Positions 50,920 through 61,605 are shown, numbered from the stretch's first letter. The stretch: DNA of 64,000 nt from an uncultured Alphaproteobacteria bacterium (GCA_944393695.1 CALYAY010000007.1:1-64000); one strand, 5' to 3'. Numbers and translations: made by a program. The notes: generated by a model not told the origin, from the letters alone.

Positions 50920-53900
50920 ATGCTGAAAAAGTACTTGATAAAAACAAAAAAAGTTATTGTATTTATTACAATATATGCTTTTTTGCTCGCGGGAATGCCG
51001 GCACGGGCTTATCTTCCGCCGTTGAGCAATGCCCAGCTGTATACCCTGGCGGTTCAGGGAAACGTAAGGGCTTTGCGGGCGGCGGTGCAGCGCGGCCTGA
51101 ACATAGACTCGCTTGACCGTTACGGCAATACGGCGCTTTGTCATTCAATTATCAAAAGAAACTATACGGCTTACAACACTCTGCGGGCGGCGGGAGCCAA
51201 TCCGCATCATCCCTGTATTCAAAATATTGCCAACGGCAACTATGACTCCTTTGTGGCTTCAAGGCGGGTGGTTCCGGCCACGGCAAACTCGCGGCAGGCC
51301 TATGCTTATGTCGGGGATGACGATACCATATGGACAACAGGCATGTGGGCAACGGCCGGCGCGGTTCTGCTGGGCGGGATTATTGCCCTGGTTTTGAGCA
51401 GCAGCGGCGGCGGAAGCGATGATTTTGTTCCTTATGAAACAACGGATTACAGTCTGGCCGGCGTGGTCGGAACCGAGCGTCCGGATTATCCTCAGGATTA
51501 TCCGTATAACCCGATTATTCTGCTGGAACAGAACGGAAACACCATCGTTAACGGCTATTATCCCGATTACAACCTCGGCGGCGATGCCCAGGAGGGGTGG
51601 GTTATATCCAACGATGCCAGCATAGATGTGGAAGGCGAAGACGGCAGCACCGTTTCGACACCGCTGACGGATTTAATCGATTTCAACAAAAGCGCGCTGG
51701 AGTATTCCGACTACATCCAGGTGGCGATGAAAGCGACTTACGGTTCAACCGCCAACAACGGTTATGCTTATGACGACCCGATGTATGACGTCGACCGGCA
51801 TTATCTGATTTCGCTGAAAGACAACACAACCGCCCTCGCCGCTTTTAAGGACAGTTTTGCCAACAACTATTCGCAGATAAACATTGATGCCAAAAACGGC
51901 ACCATCGGCATGATCGGCAGTATTAACTCAACCGTTACGAATCAGACCGCCGGACAGATCAACATGACTTTCCGCGGCGACAAAGACAATCATTCGGTTA
52001 TCGGCATGTATGCGGATACGAATTCGACGGCAATCAACGAAGGCGTTATTTACGGACAGGCACAATCTTCCGACAGTATTGCGGGAACGCTTACCGGCAT
52101 GCGCGGGCAGCTGCTGAATCAGGAGAATCCGAGAACCTCCAAAACAAATGTCACAAACCGCGGAACAATTAAGCTGGAGGCCAGCGCCAACAACCGCGAC
52201 ATCAAAACTTCGCTGGTCGGCATGGGCAGCTGGCTGGAAGACGATTTTCTCAACGGGGCAATGTATTTGTCGCGTGCCGGATTTGTTTATCTGGACAACC
52301 TGGGGTCAATTATCCTGAATGTGGCCCTGACCGGCGAAAACGGGACATACAGCGCCAATTCGGAAGACGGAACTTCTGCCCTGTTGCAGGGGACCGGCGG
52401 AATCGTCGGCATGCGGGCCGACGGCAATACCATCGCGACCAATGACGGACTGATTCAAATCAATATTGAAGATGAGGGAAAAAATACCGTTACCAACAAT
52501 CATGCGGGCATGCAGTCGGTTCACGGCGGAAAAATCGTTAACAACAATACGATTGAAATCAACGGCGGCGAAGGCGGATACGGCATGCTGGCGGTACGCG
52601 GCGAAGGAAACAATCCGGAATTTGACGCTGTGGCAGAAGATGTTTCCACCGTTATGATCAACAACGGAAACATCATCGTCAACAGCGAGAACAGCTATGC
52701 CATGAAGTCTTATACGGGGGGATCGTCAACCAATACCGGCACGATTACCTTTAACGTGGAAGGCGTGGCTATTGAGCAAAACACCGGAACCATTGCCAAC
52801 CGTTCCGACATTATCATGAATGCCGGCGGAATCGGGCTGAAGATGAATCAGAAAGGCGATATTATCAACGATTTGTATAATACCGATAATTCGCTGGGAA
52901 CCATCTATATCGATAACACGCTGAGTAACAATGTCAGCTCCGGCGAAGAAGGAGATTCCGGAGAAGGCAGCGGCGATACATCGGGGCAGAAAGAAAGCAT
53001 CGGCATTTATCTGGAGGACGGAACCGTTCTGAACAAAGGAACGATTGAGATGGTCAACACAAAGGGTGCTACAGGCAATATATCTTACGGGATTAAGGCC
53101 GAAAAAGGAAGCATTACCAGCACCAATTCCATTTCAATCAGTGACACTTATGACAGTTACGGGATTGCGGTTAAAGAAGGAAGCATTGAAAATTCCGGAG
53201 CCGTATCGCTGTTGAACACACGCGGCACGCTTGACCACCTGGGATATGCCTTAAAAAATGACTACGGCCTCATCAACAACAGCGGCGCGCTGACAATCGT
53301 CAACAAAGACAATGCCTATGGTATCGCGTCCGGTTCGGGAATCGTCAACAATACGGGAAAAATTGACATTTCAAGCAATACGGGAACGTCAACCGCCCTC
53401 GCCTACGGCATTCAATCCGGCAGCGGTTCGGTTACCAGCAGCAACGATATTTCAATCAGCAACGCCAATGACAGCTATGGTATTGACGTGAAAGCCGGAA
53501 ACGTCGGCAACAGCGGGGCCATTACCCTGACCAACACCAACGGATCGGTTGATAACAGCGGTTACGGCATTAATTCGGCACAAGGTGACGTTTCCAACAG
53601 CGGCGTGATTACCATCGCAAATAAGAAAGAGGCTTATGCCATTACCGCCGCCAATGGTTATGTTACAAACGAAGCCGATTTGATTTTGAACGGTAACGCA
53701 CAGGTGTTGGCTACCACGGGATATGGTATTAAATCGAGTCGCGGCGGCGTGACGAACAAAGGCAACGTGACCATTACAAACACCACTGACAGCTACGGTG
53801 TCTCTGCGGACAACGGTGACCTTACGAATACCGGTTCGATTGACATGCACAATACTTCCGGCGCCCTGGAAGGCCTGGGTTACGGCTTAAAGACCGGAAC

Positions 53901-56900
53901 GGGAAACATCAGCAACAATGCCCAGATTTCAATAAGTAACAAGAATCAGGCTTATGCCCTGTTTACGGATACGGGACGCGTTGTTAACGACGGTTCGCTG
54001 ATTATTGCCGGAAACACCGGGGCTTCAACCGACGCCTATGGTATTAAGTCAACTTCGGGACTGGTGGAAAATAACGGAAACATTACGATTACCGATACTA
54101 AAAACAGCTACGGGGTTGCGACGGAGAACGGAGATATTACGAATACCGGAATTATCGACATGCACAGTTCCGGGAATGCACTGGAAGAACTCGGATACGG
54201 ACTTTTGGGTGGAAAAAGCAATATCGTCAACAAAGCCGCTATTAACATACGTAATAAAAATAACGCTTATGCAATCAGTAATACTAGCGGAACGATTACC
54301 AACGATGCAGCATTGACCATCAATGGCAACGAAAACTCACTCTCTGCTCTGGGATATGGTATTAAAGGCGGATTTGGGGCCATTACCAATACAGCAGGTA
54401 TTACCATTACAAATACAAAAGACAGCTATGGCGTATGGACTGAAAACGGTAATATTACCAACAGCGGAAGCATTTCGCTGGCTGACAGTAGCGGTTCTAT
54501 TGAAGGAATCGGCTATGGTATCCGGACTGGACATGGTTTTGTTAACAATACAGCGAACATTTCCATTAAAAACAAAAACGAAGCCTATGCCATTTCCGAT
54601 GAGTCCGGAGACGTGGACAATGACGGTACTCTGACCATTAACGGAAACAAAGGCGTTTCGACAAACGCTTACGGTATCAAAGTAGCAAGCGGAGCAATTG
54701 ACAACTCGGCCCAGATTACAATTACCGATACAAAGAACAGCTACGGGGTTTCAACTGATAATGGTGATATTACCAACAGCGGCATCATCAACATGTATAG
54801 TTCCGACGGCTCACTTGAGGAGACCGGATATGGTTTGAAAGCCGGTACGCCGGGAAATGGCACCGATGCTGAAGGAAGTTCAAGTACCGGAGGCGGAAAT
54901 ATTACCAATACCGGGGAAATTACGATAAAAAATAAAAACAACGCCTATGCCATCGCAACAGCGGGCGGAACGGTTTTGAACCAGGCGGCTTTGACCATTA
55001 ACGGTAATGCGGGAGCCCTGTCGGCGCAGGCTTATGGTATTCAGTCGGCAAACGGAGCCGTCACCAACGAAGGCGCCATAACGATTACCAATACTCAGGA
55101 CAGTTATGCCGTTTCGGCCGATAACGGGGATATTACCAATACGGGAACCATTCTGCTGCAAAATTCTACGGGAGCGGCCGAAGGAATCGGTTATGGTCTG
55201 AAAACCGGAAACGGCAATATCAAAAATGATGCGACGATTACGATTGAAAACAAAACCGAGGCTTACGGTATTGCCTCTACGACACAGGGCAATATCGACA
55301 GCAATGCCGCCATTAACATTACAAATTCAACCGGGGCGGCGGCGGGAATCGCTTATGGTATCAAAGGCGGAACCGGGTATGTCAACAGCAACAGCACAAT
55401 TAACATTACCAACGCCAACGAAGGATACGGGATTGCGGTTGACAACGGTGTGGTGACCAGTAATGCCGACATTACCCTGACCAACACCCAGCAGGCTCAG
55501 AACAAGACATCTTACGGGATTAAGGCCGAAAAAGGAAGCATTACCAATAACGCCAACATTTATATGAACGTTACCGGCGACCTGACGGCAGAAACAGGAA
55601 ATGATTCCGGCTCGTTCGGTATTTGGGGCAATGAGGCCAACATTACCAATTCGGCCAATTCGGAAATCGTGTTCAGTCTGAGGGGCAACGGTATGCACAC
55701 GGTGTCGGGCTCTAACGACAACTATGGTTCAATCCATATGCAGAAAGGCGGAACCGGAATGTCGACCGACTCCGGCAATGCCATTAACCACGACAGCGGC
55801 ACGATTACCATTGATGACACCGGCGTGGGTATGGCTTCGGGCAACGGAAAAGCCACCAACGACGGGCAAATCAATATTACCGGAACCATGTCTACCGGTA
55901 TGGAATCGGCCAAAGATGCTGAAAACAACGGGACTATCCTGATTACGGGATACAACTCTACCGGGATGAGCGTCGTGGCCGAAAACGGGAGTATTGTCAA
56001 CAACAAGGATATTATCATCAATACCTCGCACAACGGATTGCAAAACTACGGTATGTACGGTTCAACCGGGGTTTACAGCCGGATGAACAACAAAGGCAAC
56101 ATCACGATTACCGGCCGGCAGTATCCGACGACGGAAAATGTGGCTTACGGCATGTATCTGGACGAGGGCGAGGCTCAGAACAACGGCATTATCACGCTGA
56201 ATGACATTTTCGGCTACGGTATGTATCTGGGAACAGGCGGCACGTTGGACAACTACGGCACCATCGCGCTTAATTACGGCGGTGTCGGCATGGGCGCCAA
56301 CGGAGCGGTTTCGGAAGGCAAAGAAACCGTGGCAATGATTAATCATACGGGCGGCACCATTACCACCAACGGCCAGTATTCTTACGGTATGTACGGACAG
56401 GGAACGGCCACGGCCTGGAATGACGGAACACTGACTATCGGCGGGGAAGACTCTTACGGTATTTACACCACCGACGGCAGCGGCACCAATACCAGCACCA
56501 TCACCATGAGCGACGCCAACTCTGTCGGTATGCACAGCGTGAACGCGGATTCAATCAACAAATCAACCGGAACGATTACCATTCAGGGCGAAAACTCGGT
56601 GGGTATGCAGACAAACAACGGCGGTACAACCGACACCAGTCTGAACGGCTCGGTCAATGAGGGAACCATCAATCTGGAAGACACGGCGACGGGGTCAACC
56701 GGTATGACGGTGGTCGACGGCAGCGGAAAGGTCAAAAACAAAGGAACAATTAACGTCGGCAGTACATCATCATCCGGTATGCTGGCAAACGGCGACGGCG
56801 GAACGGTTGACAACAGCGGCGATATTACCGTTACGGGCGAAAATTCTTATGGTATGCAGGCCACGCAGGGAACTGCAACCAACAATAAGAACATTACTAT

Positions 56901-59900
56901 CAGCGCCGACGGCGGAATCGGCATGTTTGCGGACGGGGGCAATATCGTCAACGGCACAAACGGAACGATTAACCTGACGGAAGGCAACAACAGCACTTAT
57001 GCCATGTATGTCGAAAGCGGAACAGCCGACAACCAGGGGAAAATCAACCTGAGCAAGGCGGATGTGGTCGGTATTTTTGCCGAATCGGGAACGGCGGAAA
57101 ATAACGGCACGATTAACCTGAGCGGGGATAATTCCGTGGCCATGCGCGGCCGCGGTGATGCCCAACTGACCAATAATTCCGGACGGACCTATGAAGTGAC
57201 TTATGACAATCTGGCCAATTTTTCTACTGAAAGCGGCATTATTATCAGCGGCAATAATTCCATCGGTATGGAAGCCGGCGGAAGCTCTACGGTTACCAAT
57301 GCCCGCAACGGCGTGATTACGGTTAACGGGCCGAACTCCAAAGGTATGGTGGCGCTGGGGGTGACGCTCGGACAAGAAACAACCTACGGAACCGCGACTA
57401 ATCAGGGAATTATCCTGGTGAACGATGCTTCCTCGGAAGCAATGTATGCCGACGGCGGTATCATTGTTAACGATACGGACGGCATGATTTATACCAACGG
57501 TGATTATGCGATGAACGTTCATGCCGGAACAGGAACAAACAAAGGTTATATCCGCAACGACAACGGTAATTTTACGGCCATGTATGCGGAAGCCGGTGAG
57601 ATTGACAACCAGGGGCGTATTACGCTGAACGGCGATAATTCCAAAGGTATGGTGGTTAACGGTTCGGCCACAGCCAGCAACTCGCTGAAAACCAGCCGGA
57701 TTGAGGTTAACGGTTCAAACTCCATAGGTATGCAGGCAATTAAAGGAACTGCGACAAATAATGGTGTTATTGACGTTAACGCAGAGGATTCAACATCGGT
57801 CAACATGCAGGCCGACGGCGGTACAATTATCAATTCATCAACGGGAACACTTTCTTCCAGTGCAGTGGACGGCGTGGTTATGCTGGTTAACGAAGGCAGC
57901 GGCGACAACCAGGGAACTATCAATCTTGATACCCAGGGAATTACCGCCATGCGGGCGAAAAACGGCACGATTACCAACAGCAACGCCATTATTATCAACG
58001 GGCCGGGGGCTACGGGTATGGAAGCCATCAACGGCACGGCGCAAAACGACGGTACGATTACGGTGGGCAGCAACGGCAGTAAAGGTTATGCCATTGCGGT
58101 GAACGGCAATGGTTCGGCGACCAATAACGAGAAAATTGTGGTTGAGGCAACGGATGCTTATGCCATGTACACCGACGGCGGAAAAATTACCAACGCCTCG
58201 GGAGCGACAATTACCACCAACGGCTCTTCGGCCATGTATGTGAAAAACGGACAGTTTGAAAACAACGGGGATATCAGCAATTCCAACAATAACTTCCATG
58301 CCATTCATATTGAAAACGGCACGGGACTGAACGCCGGCAGCATTACTCTTACCGGTAACAGCGCAGCGGCGATTTATGCCCTGCAATCGGAAAATCTGGA
58401 ATCTACCGGTGATATTAATATGTCCGGCAGCAGCGCTATCGGTATTTATCTTGGTTCCGGCACGCTGACTTCCAGCAGTGAGATTAACATGGGATCCGGC
58501 ACGAACAACTATGGTATTCAGGGCGGAACATCGGTTGTCATCAAAAACAGCGGTAATATTAGCGGTGGCACAAGCAAAGACGATGAAAATCCTAGCATCG
58601 AAGGAACCGGCTTTATTGGTATTAATGTAGAACAGGGAAATGTTACAAACAGCGGTGCAACGATTGAATTGAGCGGAGACAACTCTATCGGTATCAATGT
58701 GGGCAGCGGCGGCGCCGACAACAGCGGAACGATTTCGGTTAAAGCCAACAGCGGCACCATCGGCATGCAGACACAATCGGGCACGCTGAACAACCTGGAC
58801 GGCGGAACGATTGATGTGGTCGGCACAGGTTCTCGCGGAATGTATGCTTCCGGCAGCGGAAGCCTGAGCAACAGAGGAACTATTAATACCTCTGGTGAAG
58901 GTACAATCGGTATGTTAAGCAACGGCGGCAATGTCGGAAACCATGCTTCCCTGACAGTCAGCGGTATTAACGCTGTCGGTATGTCCGGGGTCGGCGGAAC
59001 CCTGACCAATGGTGAAAGCGGTATTATTGATGTTGACGGTTCGAATGCCATCGGCATGCAGATTACGAACGGTGGTAAGGCCATTAACAACGGCAGTTTG
59101 AACGTTCAGGGACAATTCGGCATGTATGCCGCCAGAGGCAGTACGATTACCAACGGCGGAACTATTACTCTGGAAAACGGTACTGTCGCCATGCGGGCCG
59201 TTGATACATCTTGGGCTTATAATAACGGCACTATTATTCTGGTCGACGGCGGTTCGTGGGGAATTTGCGATACAGACGGACACTGCGTAAATAAAGGTAA
59301 GGTTATTGATCAAACGTCGACTTCGACATATTCTCGGTCGGCACGATCCTTGTCAATGGGAACCATGAATTTATCTCAAGGCATGGCTGTCGGTCTGGGC
59401 GGAAATTATACAGCCTCAGCCATTAAAGGAGACCTGGCTGTTTACGGAGATGCCACGCTGGAAGGGAGCAAAACGCAATATACGCTGGCCAATGCGTTGA
59501 CCGCTTCGGATATCAGCAAGCTGAACGTTCGGGGAACGGCATGGTTTAATCAGGTCAGCATTGAAGAAAGCAATGATGCGGTTGATACGGATGCAATCGT
59601 TGATGAACTGAACAAAGCTCAGGCAGCGGAAGAGAATGCCGAAGAAACGGCAGACAACAGCGGTACGGTGGTTGTCGCGTCCGCCCAAACGGCAGCCCCT
59701 GCCCTGTTGAGCGCTGCTCCGGCAACAGCCGAAGAAGAAAACGAGACTCAAAAGACCGATACCGAAACTTCCGGACTTGACGACCTGAAGAATTACAACA
59801 TTACGGTCAGCAAGGGTGATTTGAACGAAATTCTTGCCGATGAAGAAGGCATTGAAGACAAGTCGCTTTTGGATAAGCTGGATGCGGCTTATGAGGCCGG

Positions 59901-60882
59901 GGCGGAATCCGACGTCTTTGACGAGATGAAGTATGCCTATACCAACAGTCAGCTTAATCATACGATTGTGAAAGAACTCGGACTTGACTTCTTCGGCAAC
60001 TTCGCCAAGCAAAATCTTGACGTTATCCGCAGCGCCAGCCGGCAGATAAATTCCTCTCTGTTTAACAACAAGGAAACCAAAGACGTGCGCCTGACCGCCG
60101 GATATGACTTCAGCGGACGCAAACAGGACAGCGATATTTATCAGACCGACTACGAAGACAAGGCTTATTCCATCTTCGGCATGCTGGATAAGAAGTTTAA
60201 CGAGAAATTCCGTTACGGTATCGGCGTGCTGCTGACCAGATATGAGAGCGAATATGACGATTCAATGTCCAAGCGCAACGAGTTTATGGTTCAGGTTCTG
60301 ACGCCGCTCATTGCCCAGTTTGACAAGACCAAACTGATTTCAGTCCCGCGGCTGGGTATCGGTTTCGGCGATTATGATCGTGTGGGTTCGAGCCAGCTGT
60401 ATGACGGCGATACAACCAATTACTATTACGGTATTACCAACGAACTGCGCCATAATATGGACTTTGGCTGGTTCGGACTGGAACCGACGCTGGAATTCAA
60501 CGTTTTGGGTATGTATCAAGACCGGATTAAGGAGGACGGCGTGGTCGACATATCGTCCAGCAACAACCTGTCAATTGAAGGCGGTGTCGGCCTGTATGCC
60601 ACCAAGCTGTTTGAATTCGGAGAAGCTCACTCGCTCAAGCTGAGAGCCGGCGGTACTTACTATCACGAATTCGGCGATCCGTACAGAGCGCAAAAAGCTC
60701 GTCTGGCCGGAACCGATGTCAGCTATCGGATTAACAGCTACAACGCCAGCCGCGGACGCGGTGTGGTCAGCCTCCGTGCCGATTACAAATATAATCAGTT
60801 TGATCTGTACGGTGAGTTTACCAAGTTTATTGAAGAAAACGGCGGTTATGCCATTAATGCCGGTATGGGATACAGATTTTAG
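50920..60882 (+). CDS. Giant autotransporter adhesin with N-terminal ankyrin-like part
   Basis: 3,320 residues from ATG 50920; the longer frame begins with TTG 50866 and lacks a signal peptide start. Order: signal peptide (1-30), two or three ankyrin-like repeats (37-105), a hydrophobic helix (138-160), then a very long beta-helix passenger (about 170-2830) of 18-24-residue rungs of the form GxxxNxGxIxxxxxxxxGM/I. From 53314 to about 55560 a super-repeat of about 106 residues occurs seven times. Then an Ala/Glu-rich linker and a C-terminal autotransporter barrel (about the last 275 residues, ending GMGYRF). It should be exported by Sec, inserted by the BAM complex and displayed at the surface. 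A weak TTGACG (50827) may belong to its promoter. Confidence 0.85.
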   Translation: MLKKYLIKTKKVIVFITIYAFLLAGMPARAYLPPLSNAQLYTLAVQGNVRALRAAVQRGLNIDSLDRYGNTALCHSIIKRNYTAYNTLRAAGANPHHPCIQNIANGNYDSFVASRRVVPATANSRQAYAYVGDDDTIWTTGMWATAGAVLLGGIIALVLSSSGGGSDDFVPYETTDYSLAGVVGTERPDYPQDYPYNPIILLEQNGNTIVNGYYPDYNLGGDAQEGWVISNDASIDVEGEDGSTVSTPLTDLIDFNKSALEYSDYIQVAMKATYGSTANNGYAYDDPMYDVDRHYLISLKDNTTALAAFKDSFANNYSQINIDAKNGTIGMIGSINSTVTNQTAGQINMTFRGDKDNHSVIGMYADTNSTAINEGVIYGQAQSSDSIAGTLTGMRGQLLNQENPRTSKTNVTNRGTIKLEASANNRDIKTSLVGMGSWLEDDFLNGAMYLSRAGFVYLDNLGSIILNVALTGENGTYSANSEDGTSALLQGTGGIVGMRADGNTIATNDGLIQINIEDEGKNTVTNNHAGMQSVHGGKIVNNNTIEINGGEGGYGMLAVRGEGNNPEFDAVAEDVSTVMINNGNIIVNSENSYAMKSYTGGSSTNTGTITFNVEGVAIEQNTGTIANRSDIIMNAGGIGLKMNQKGDIINDLYNTDNSLGTIYIDNTLSNNVSSGEEGDSGEGSGDTSGQKESIGIYLEDGTVLNKGTIEMVNTKGATGNISYGIKAEKGSITSTNSISISDTYDSYGIAVKEGSIENSGAVSLLNTRGTLDHLGYALKNDYGLINNSGALTIVNKDNAYGIASGSGIVNNTGKIDISSNTGTSTALAYGIQSGSGSVTSSNDISISNANDSYGIDVKAGNVGNSGAITLTNTNGSVDNSGYGINSAQGDVSNSGVITIANKKEAYAITAANGYVTNEADLILNGNAQVLATTGYGIKSSRGGVTNKGNVTITNTTDSYGVSADNGDLTNTGSIDMHNTSGALEGLGYGLKTGTGNISNNAQISISNKNQAYALFTDTGRVVNDGSLIIAGNTGASTDAYGIKSTSGLVENNGNITITDTKNSYGVATENGDITNTGIIDMHSSGNALEELGYGLLGGKSNIVNKAAINIRNKNNAYAISNTSGTITNDAALTINGNENSLSALGYGIKGGFGAITNTAGITITNTKDSYGVWTENGNITNSGSISLADSSGSIEGIGYGIRTGHGFVNNTANISIKNKNEAYAISDESGDVDNDGTLTINGNKGVSTNAYGIKVASGAIDNSAQITITDTKNSYGVSTDNGDITNSGIINMYSSDGSLEETGYGLKAGTPGNGTDAEGSSSTGGGNITNTGEITIKNKNNAYAIATAGGTVLNQAALTINGNAGALSAQAYGIQSANGAVTNEGAITITNTQDSYAVSADNGDITNTGTILLQNSTGAAEGIGYGLKTGNGNIKNDATITIENKTEAYGIASTTQGNIDSNAAINITNSTGAAAGIAYGIKGGTGYVNSNSTINITNANEGYGIAVDNGVVTSNADITLTNTQQAQNKTSYGIKAEKGSITNNANIYMNVTGDLTAETGNDSGSFGIWGNEANITNSANSEIVFSLRGNGMHTVSGSNDNYGSIHMQKGGTGMSTDSGNAINHDSGTITIDDTGVGMASGNGKATNDGQINITGTMSTGMESAKDAENNGTILITGYNSTGMSVVAENGSIVNNKDIIINTSHNGLQNYGMYGSTGVYSRMNNKGNITITGRQYPTTENVAYGMYLDEGEAQNNGIITLNDIFGYGMYLGTGGTLDNYGTIALNYGGVGMGANGAVSEGKETVAMINHTGGTITTNGQYSYGMYGQGTATAWNDGTLTIGGEDSYGIYTTDGSGTNTSTITMSDANSVGMHSVNADSINKSTGTITIQGENSVGMQTNNGGTTDTSLNGSVNEGTINLEDTATGSTGMTVVDGSGKVKNKGTINVGSTSSSGMLANGDGGTVDNSGDITVTGENSYGMQATQGTATNNKNITISADGGIGMFADGGNIVNGTNGTINLTEGNNSTYAMYVESGTADNQGKINLSKADVVGIFAESGTAENNGTINLSGDNSVAMRGRGDAQLTNNSGRTYEVTYDNLANFSTESGIIISGNNSIGMEAGGSSTVTNARNGVITVNGPNSKGMVALGVTLGQETTYGTATNQGIILVNDASSEAMYADGGIIVNDTDGMIYTNGDYAMNVHAGTGTNKGYIRNDNGNFTAMYAEAGEIDNQGRITLNGDNSKGMVVNGSATASNSLKTSRIEVNGSNSIGMQAIKGTATNNGVIDVNAEDSTSVNMQADGGTIINSSTGTLSSSAVDGVVMLVNEGSGDNQGTINLDTQGITAMRAKNGTITNSNAIIINGPGATGMEAINGTAQNDGTITVGSNGSKGYAIAVNGNGSATNNEKIVVEATDAYAMYTDGGKITNASGATITTNGSSAMYVKNGQFENNGDISNSNNNFHAIHIENGTGLNAGSITLTGNSAAAIYALQSENLESTGDINMSGSSAIGIYLGSGTLTSSSEINMGSGTNNYGIQGGTSVVIKNSGNISGGTSKDDENPSIEGTGFIGINVEQGNVTNSGATIELSGDNSIGINVGSGGADNSGTISVKANSGTIGMQTQSGTLNNLDGGTIDVVGTGSRGMYASGSGSLSNRGTINTSGEGTIGMLSNGGNVGNHASLTVSGINAVGMSGVGGTLTNGESGIIDVDGSNAIGMQITNGGKAINNGSLNVQGQFGMYAARGSTITNGGTITLENGTVAMRAVDTSWAYNNGTIILVDGGSWGICDTDGHCVNKGKVIDQTSTSTYSRSARSLSMGTMNLSQGMAVGLGGNYTASAIKGDLAVYGDATLEGSKTQYTLANALTASDISKLNVRGTAWFNQVSIEESNDAVDTDAIVDELNKAQAAEENAEETADNSGTVVVASAQTAAPALLSAAPATAEEENETQKTDTETSGLDDLKNYNITVSKGDLNEILADEEGIEDKSLLDKLDAAYEAGAESDVFDEMKYAYTNSQLNHTIVKELGLDFFGNFAKQNLDVIRSASRQINSSLFNNKETKDVRLTAGYDFSGRKQDSDIYQTDYEDKAYSIFGMLDKKFNEKFRYGIGVLLTRYESEYDDSMSKRNEFMVQVLTPLIAQFDKTKLISVPRLGIGFGDYDRVGSSQLYDGDTTNYYYGITNELRHNMDFGWFGLEPTLEFNVLGMYQDRIKEDGVVDISSSNNLSIEGGVGLYATKLFEFGEAHSLKLRAGGTYYHEFGDPYRAQKARLAGTDVSYRINSYNASRGRGVVSLRADYKYNQFDLYGEFTKFIEENGGYAINAGMGYRF
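53314..55560 (+). repeat. 106-residue super-repeats in the autotransporter
   Basis: Seven copies begin near 53314, 53635, 53950, 54265, 54583, 54943 and 55261 with AYxIxxxxGxxxNxxxLxINGN, followed by AYGIK or GYGIK, DSYGV and GYGLK turns. Spacing is 315-321 bases except for one of 360, where a Gly/Ser/Thr-rich insert (around 54844-54890) interrupts a rung. This is four beta-helix rungs duplicated as a block. Confidence 0.75.
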
Positions 60883-60920
60883 TCCGGATAGTCGGTTCAA
60901 TGGTTGCGCCGCATGCGTAA

Positions 60921-60949
60921 AAAAACGGTTTAGCTGAAAAGTTAAACCG
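60921..60949 (-). terminator. Hairpin with T run on the minus strand
   Basis: Stem CGGTTTA/TAAACCG. Its T run (60919-60925 complement) is on the minus strand, so it suits transcripts from the histidine phosphatase side rather than the autotransporter, which has no clear terminator of its own. Confidence 0.5.
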
Positions 60950-60955
60950 GAGTAT

Positions 60956-61605
60956 GACAGAGAAGAAAAGCTTGGAGAATAGCAAGGGAGAGAGCGGACT
61001 GGAAAGGGTTAAGGCCGATATTTGACCCCTCCGGCTCCCCTTTCTAAAGGGGAGAGGACAATAAGGAAGATCCCTTGACGTTCAGACTGGCGCTGAACGA
61101 GGGATGACAGTTTTATTTTGTTTGAATATGAAACCCTCCCCAGCCCCTCCCTGAGTTTTCAGGGAGGGAGGAGATAGAGGGGCCTGAGTTTTCAGGGAGG
61201 GGATATAAGGAAATTTTTTCACCCTCACCCGACACTTCGTGTCGACCTCTCCCCTCGGAGGGAGAGGTATAAACAAGTGACTTTGTTTGACCTGGATTCC
61301 CGTGCAAGCCGGGAATGACAGAGAGGCGAAATTAGAGTATGCCAGGAAGAGAGCAGACAGGGAAAGAGTAAGGCTGATATTTAACCCCTCCGGCTCCCCT
61401 TTCTAAAGGGGAGAGGGCAATAAGGAAGATCCCTTGACGTTCAGACTGGCGCTGAACGAGGGATGACATAAAAAAGATGTCCGAGGATGACAGAAGAGGT
61501 TGGAGTATGACTGAGAGGAGAAAGAGGCCGGGAGGATGACAAAAGAGAAGAAATCGGAATATGACAAGAGAGAAGGACAAGAAAAGAGGTCAAGGATGGC
61601 AGGGC
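60956..61605. repeat. Gene-empty repeat cluster downstream of the autotransporter
   Basis: Largest gap in the window. Contents: type 6 plus type 5 composite (61011-61109), type 1 (61131-61210), type 2 (61220-61268), type 3 (61291-61320), a second type 6 plus type 5 composite (61370-61468, three differences in 99 bases from the first), then about 135 bases of degenerate purine-rich units around GGATGACA. No gene is visible; short frames on the minus strand read through repeats. Confidence 0.7.

Noticed and set aside
56770..58776. Long minus-strand frames (250 and 312 codons) inside the autotransporter gene
   Set aside because: They are shadows of the repetitive plus-strand coding sequence: low-complexity, His/Arg-rich, no ribosome sites, and the plus frame is clearly a real protein.
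60956..61605. Insertion sequence or prophage remnant downstream of the autotransporter
   Set aside because: No transposase or phage reading frame, no long terminal inverted repeats; the region is only short palindromic repeats.
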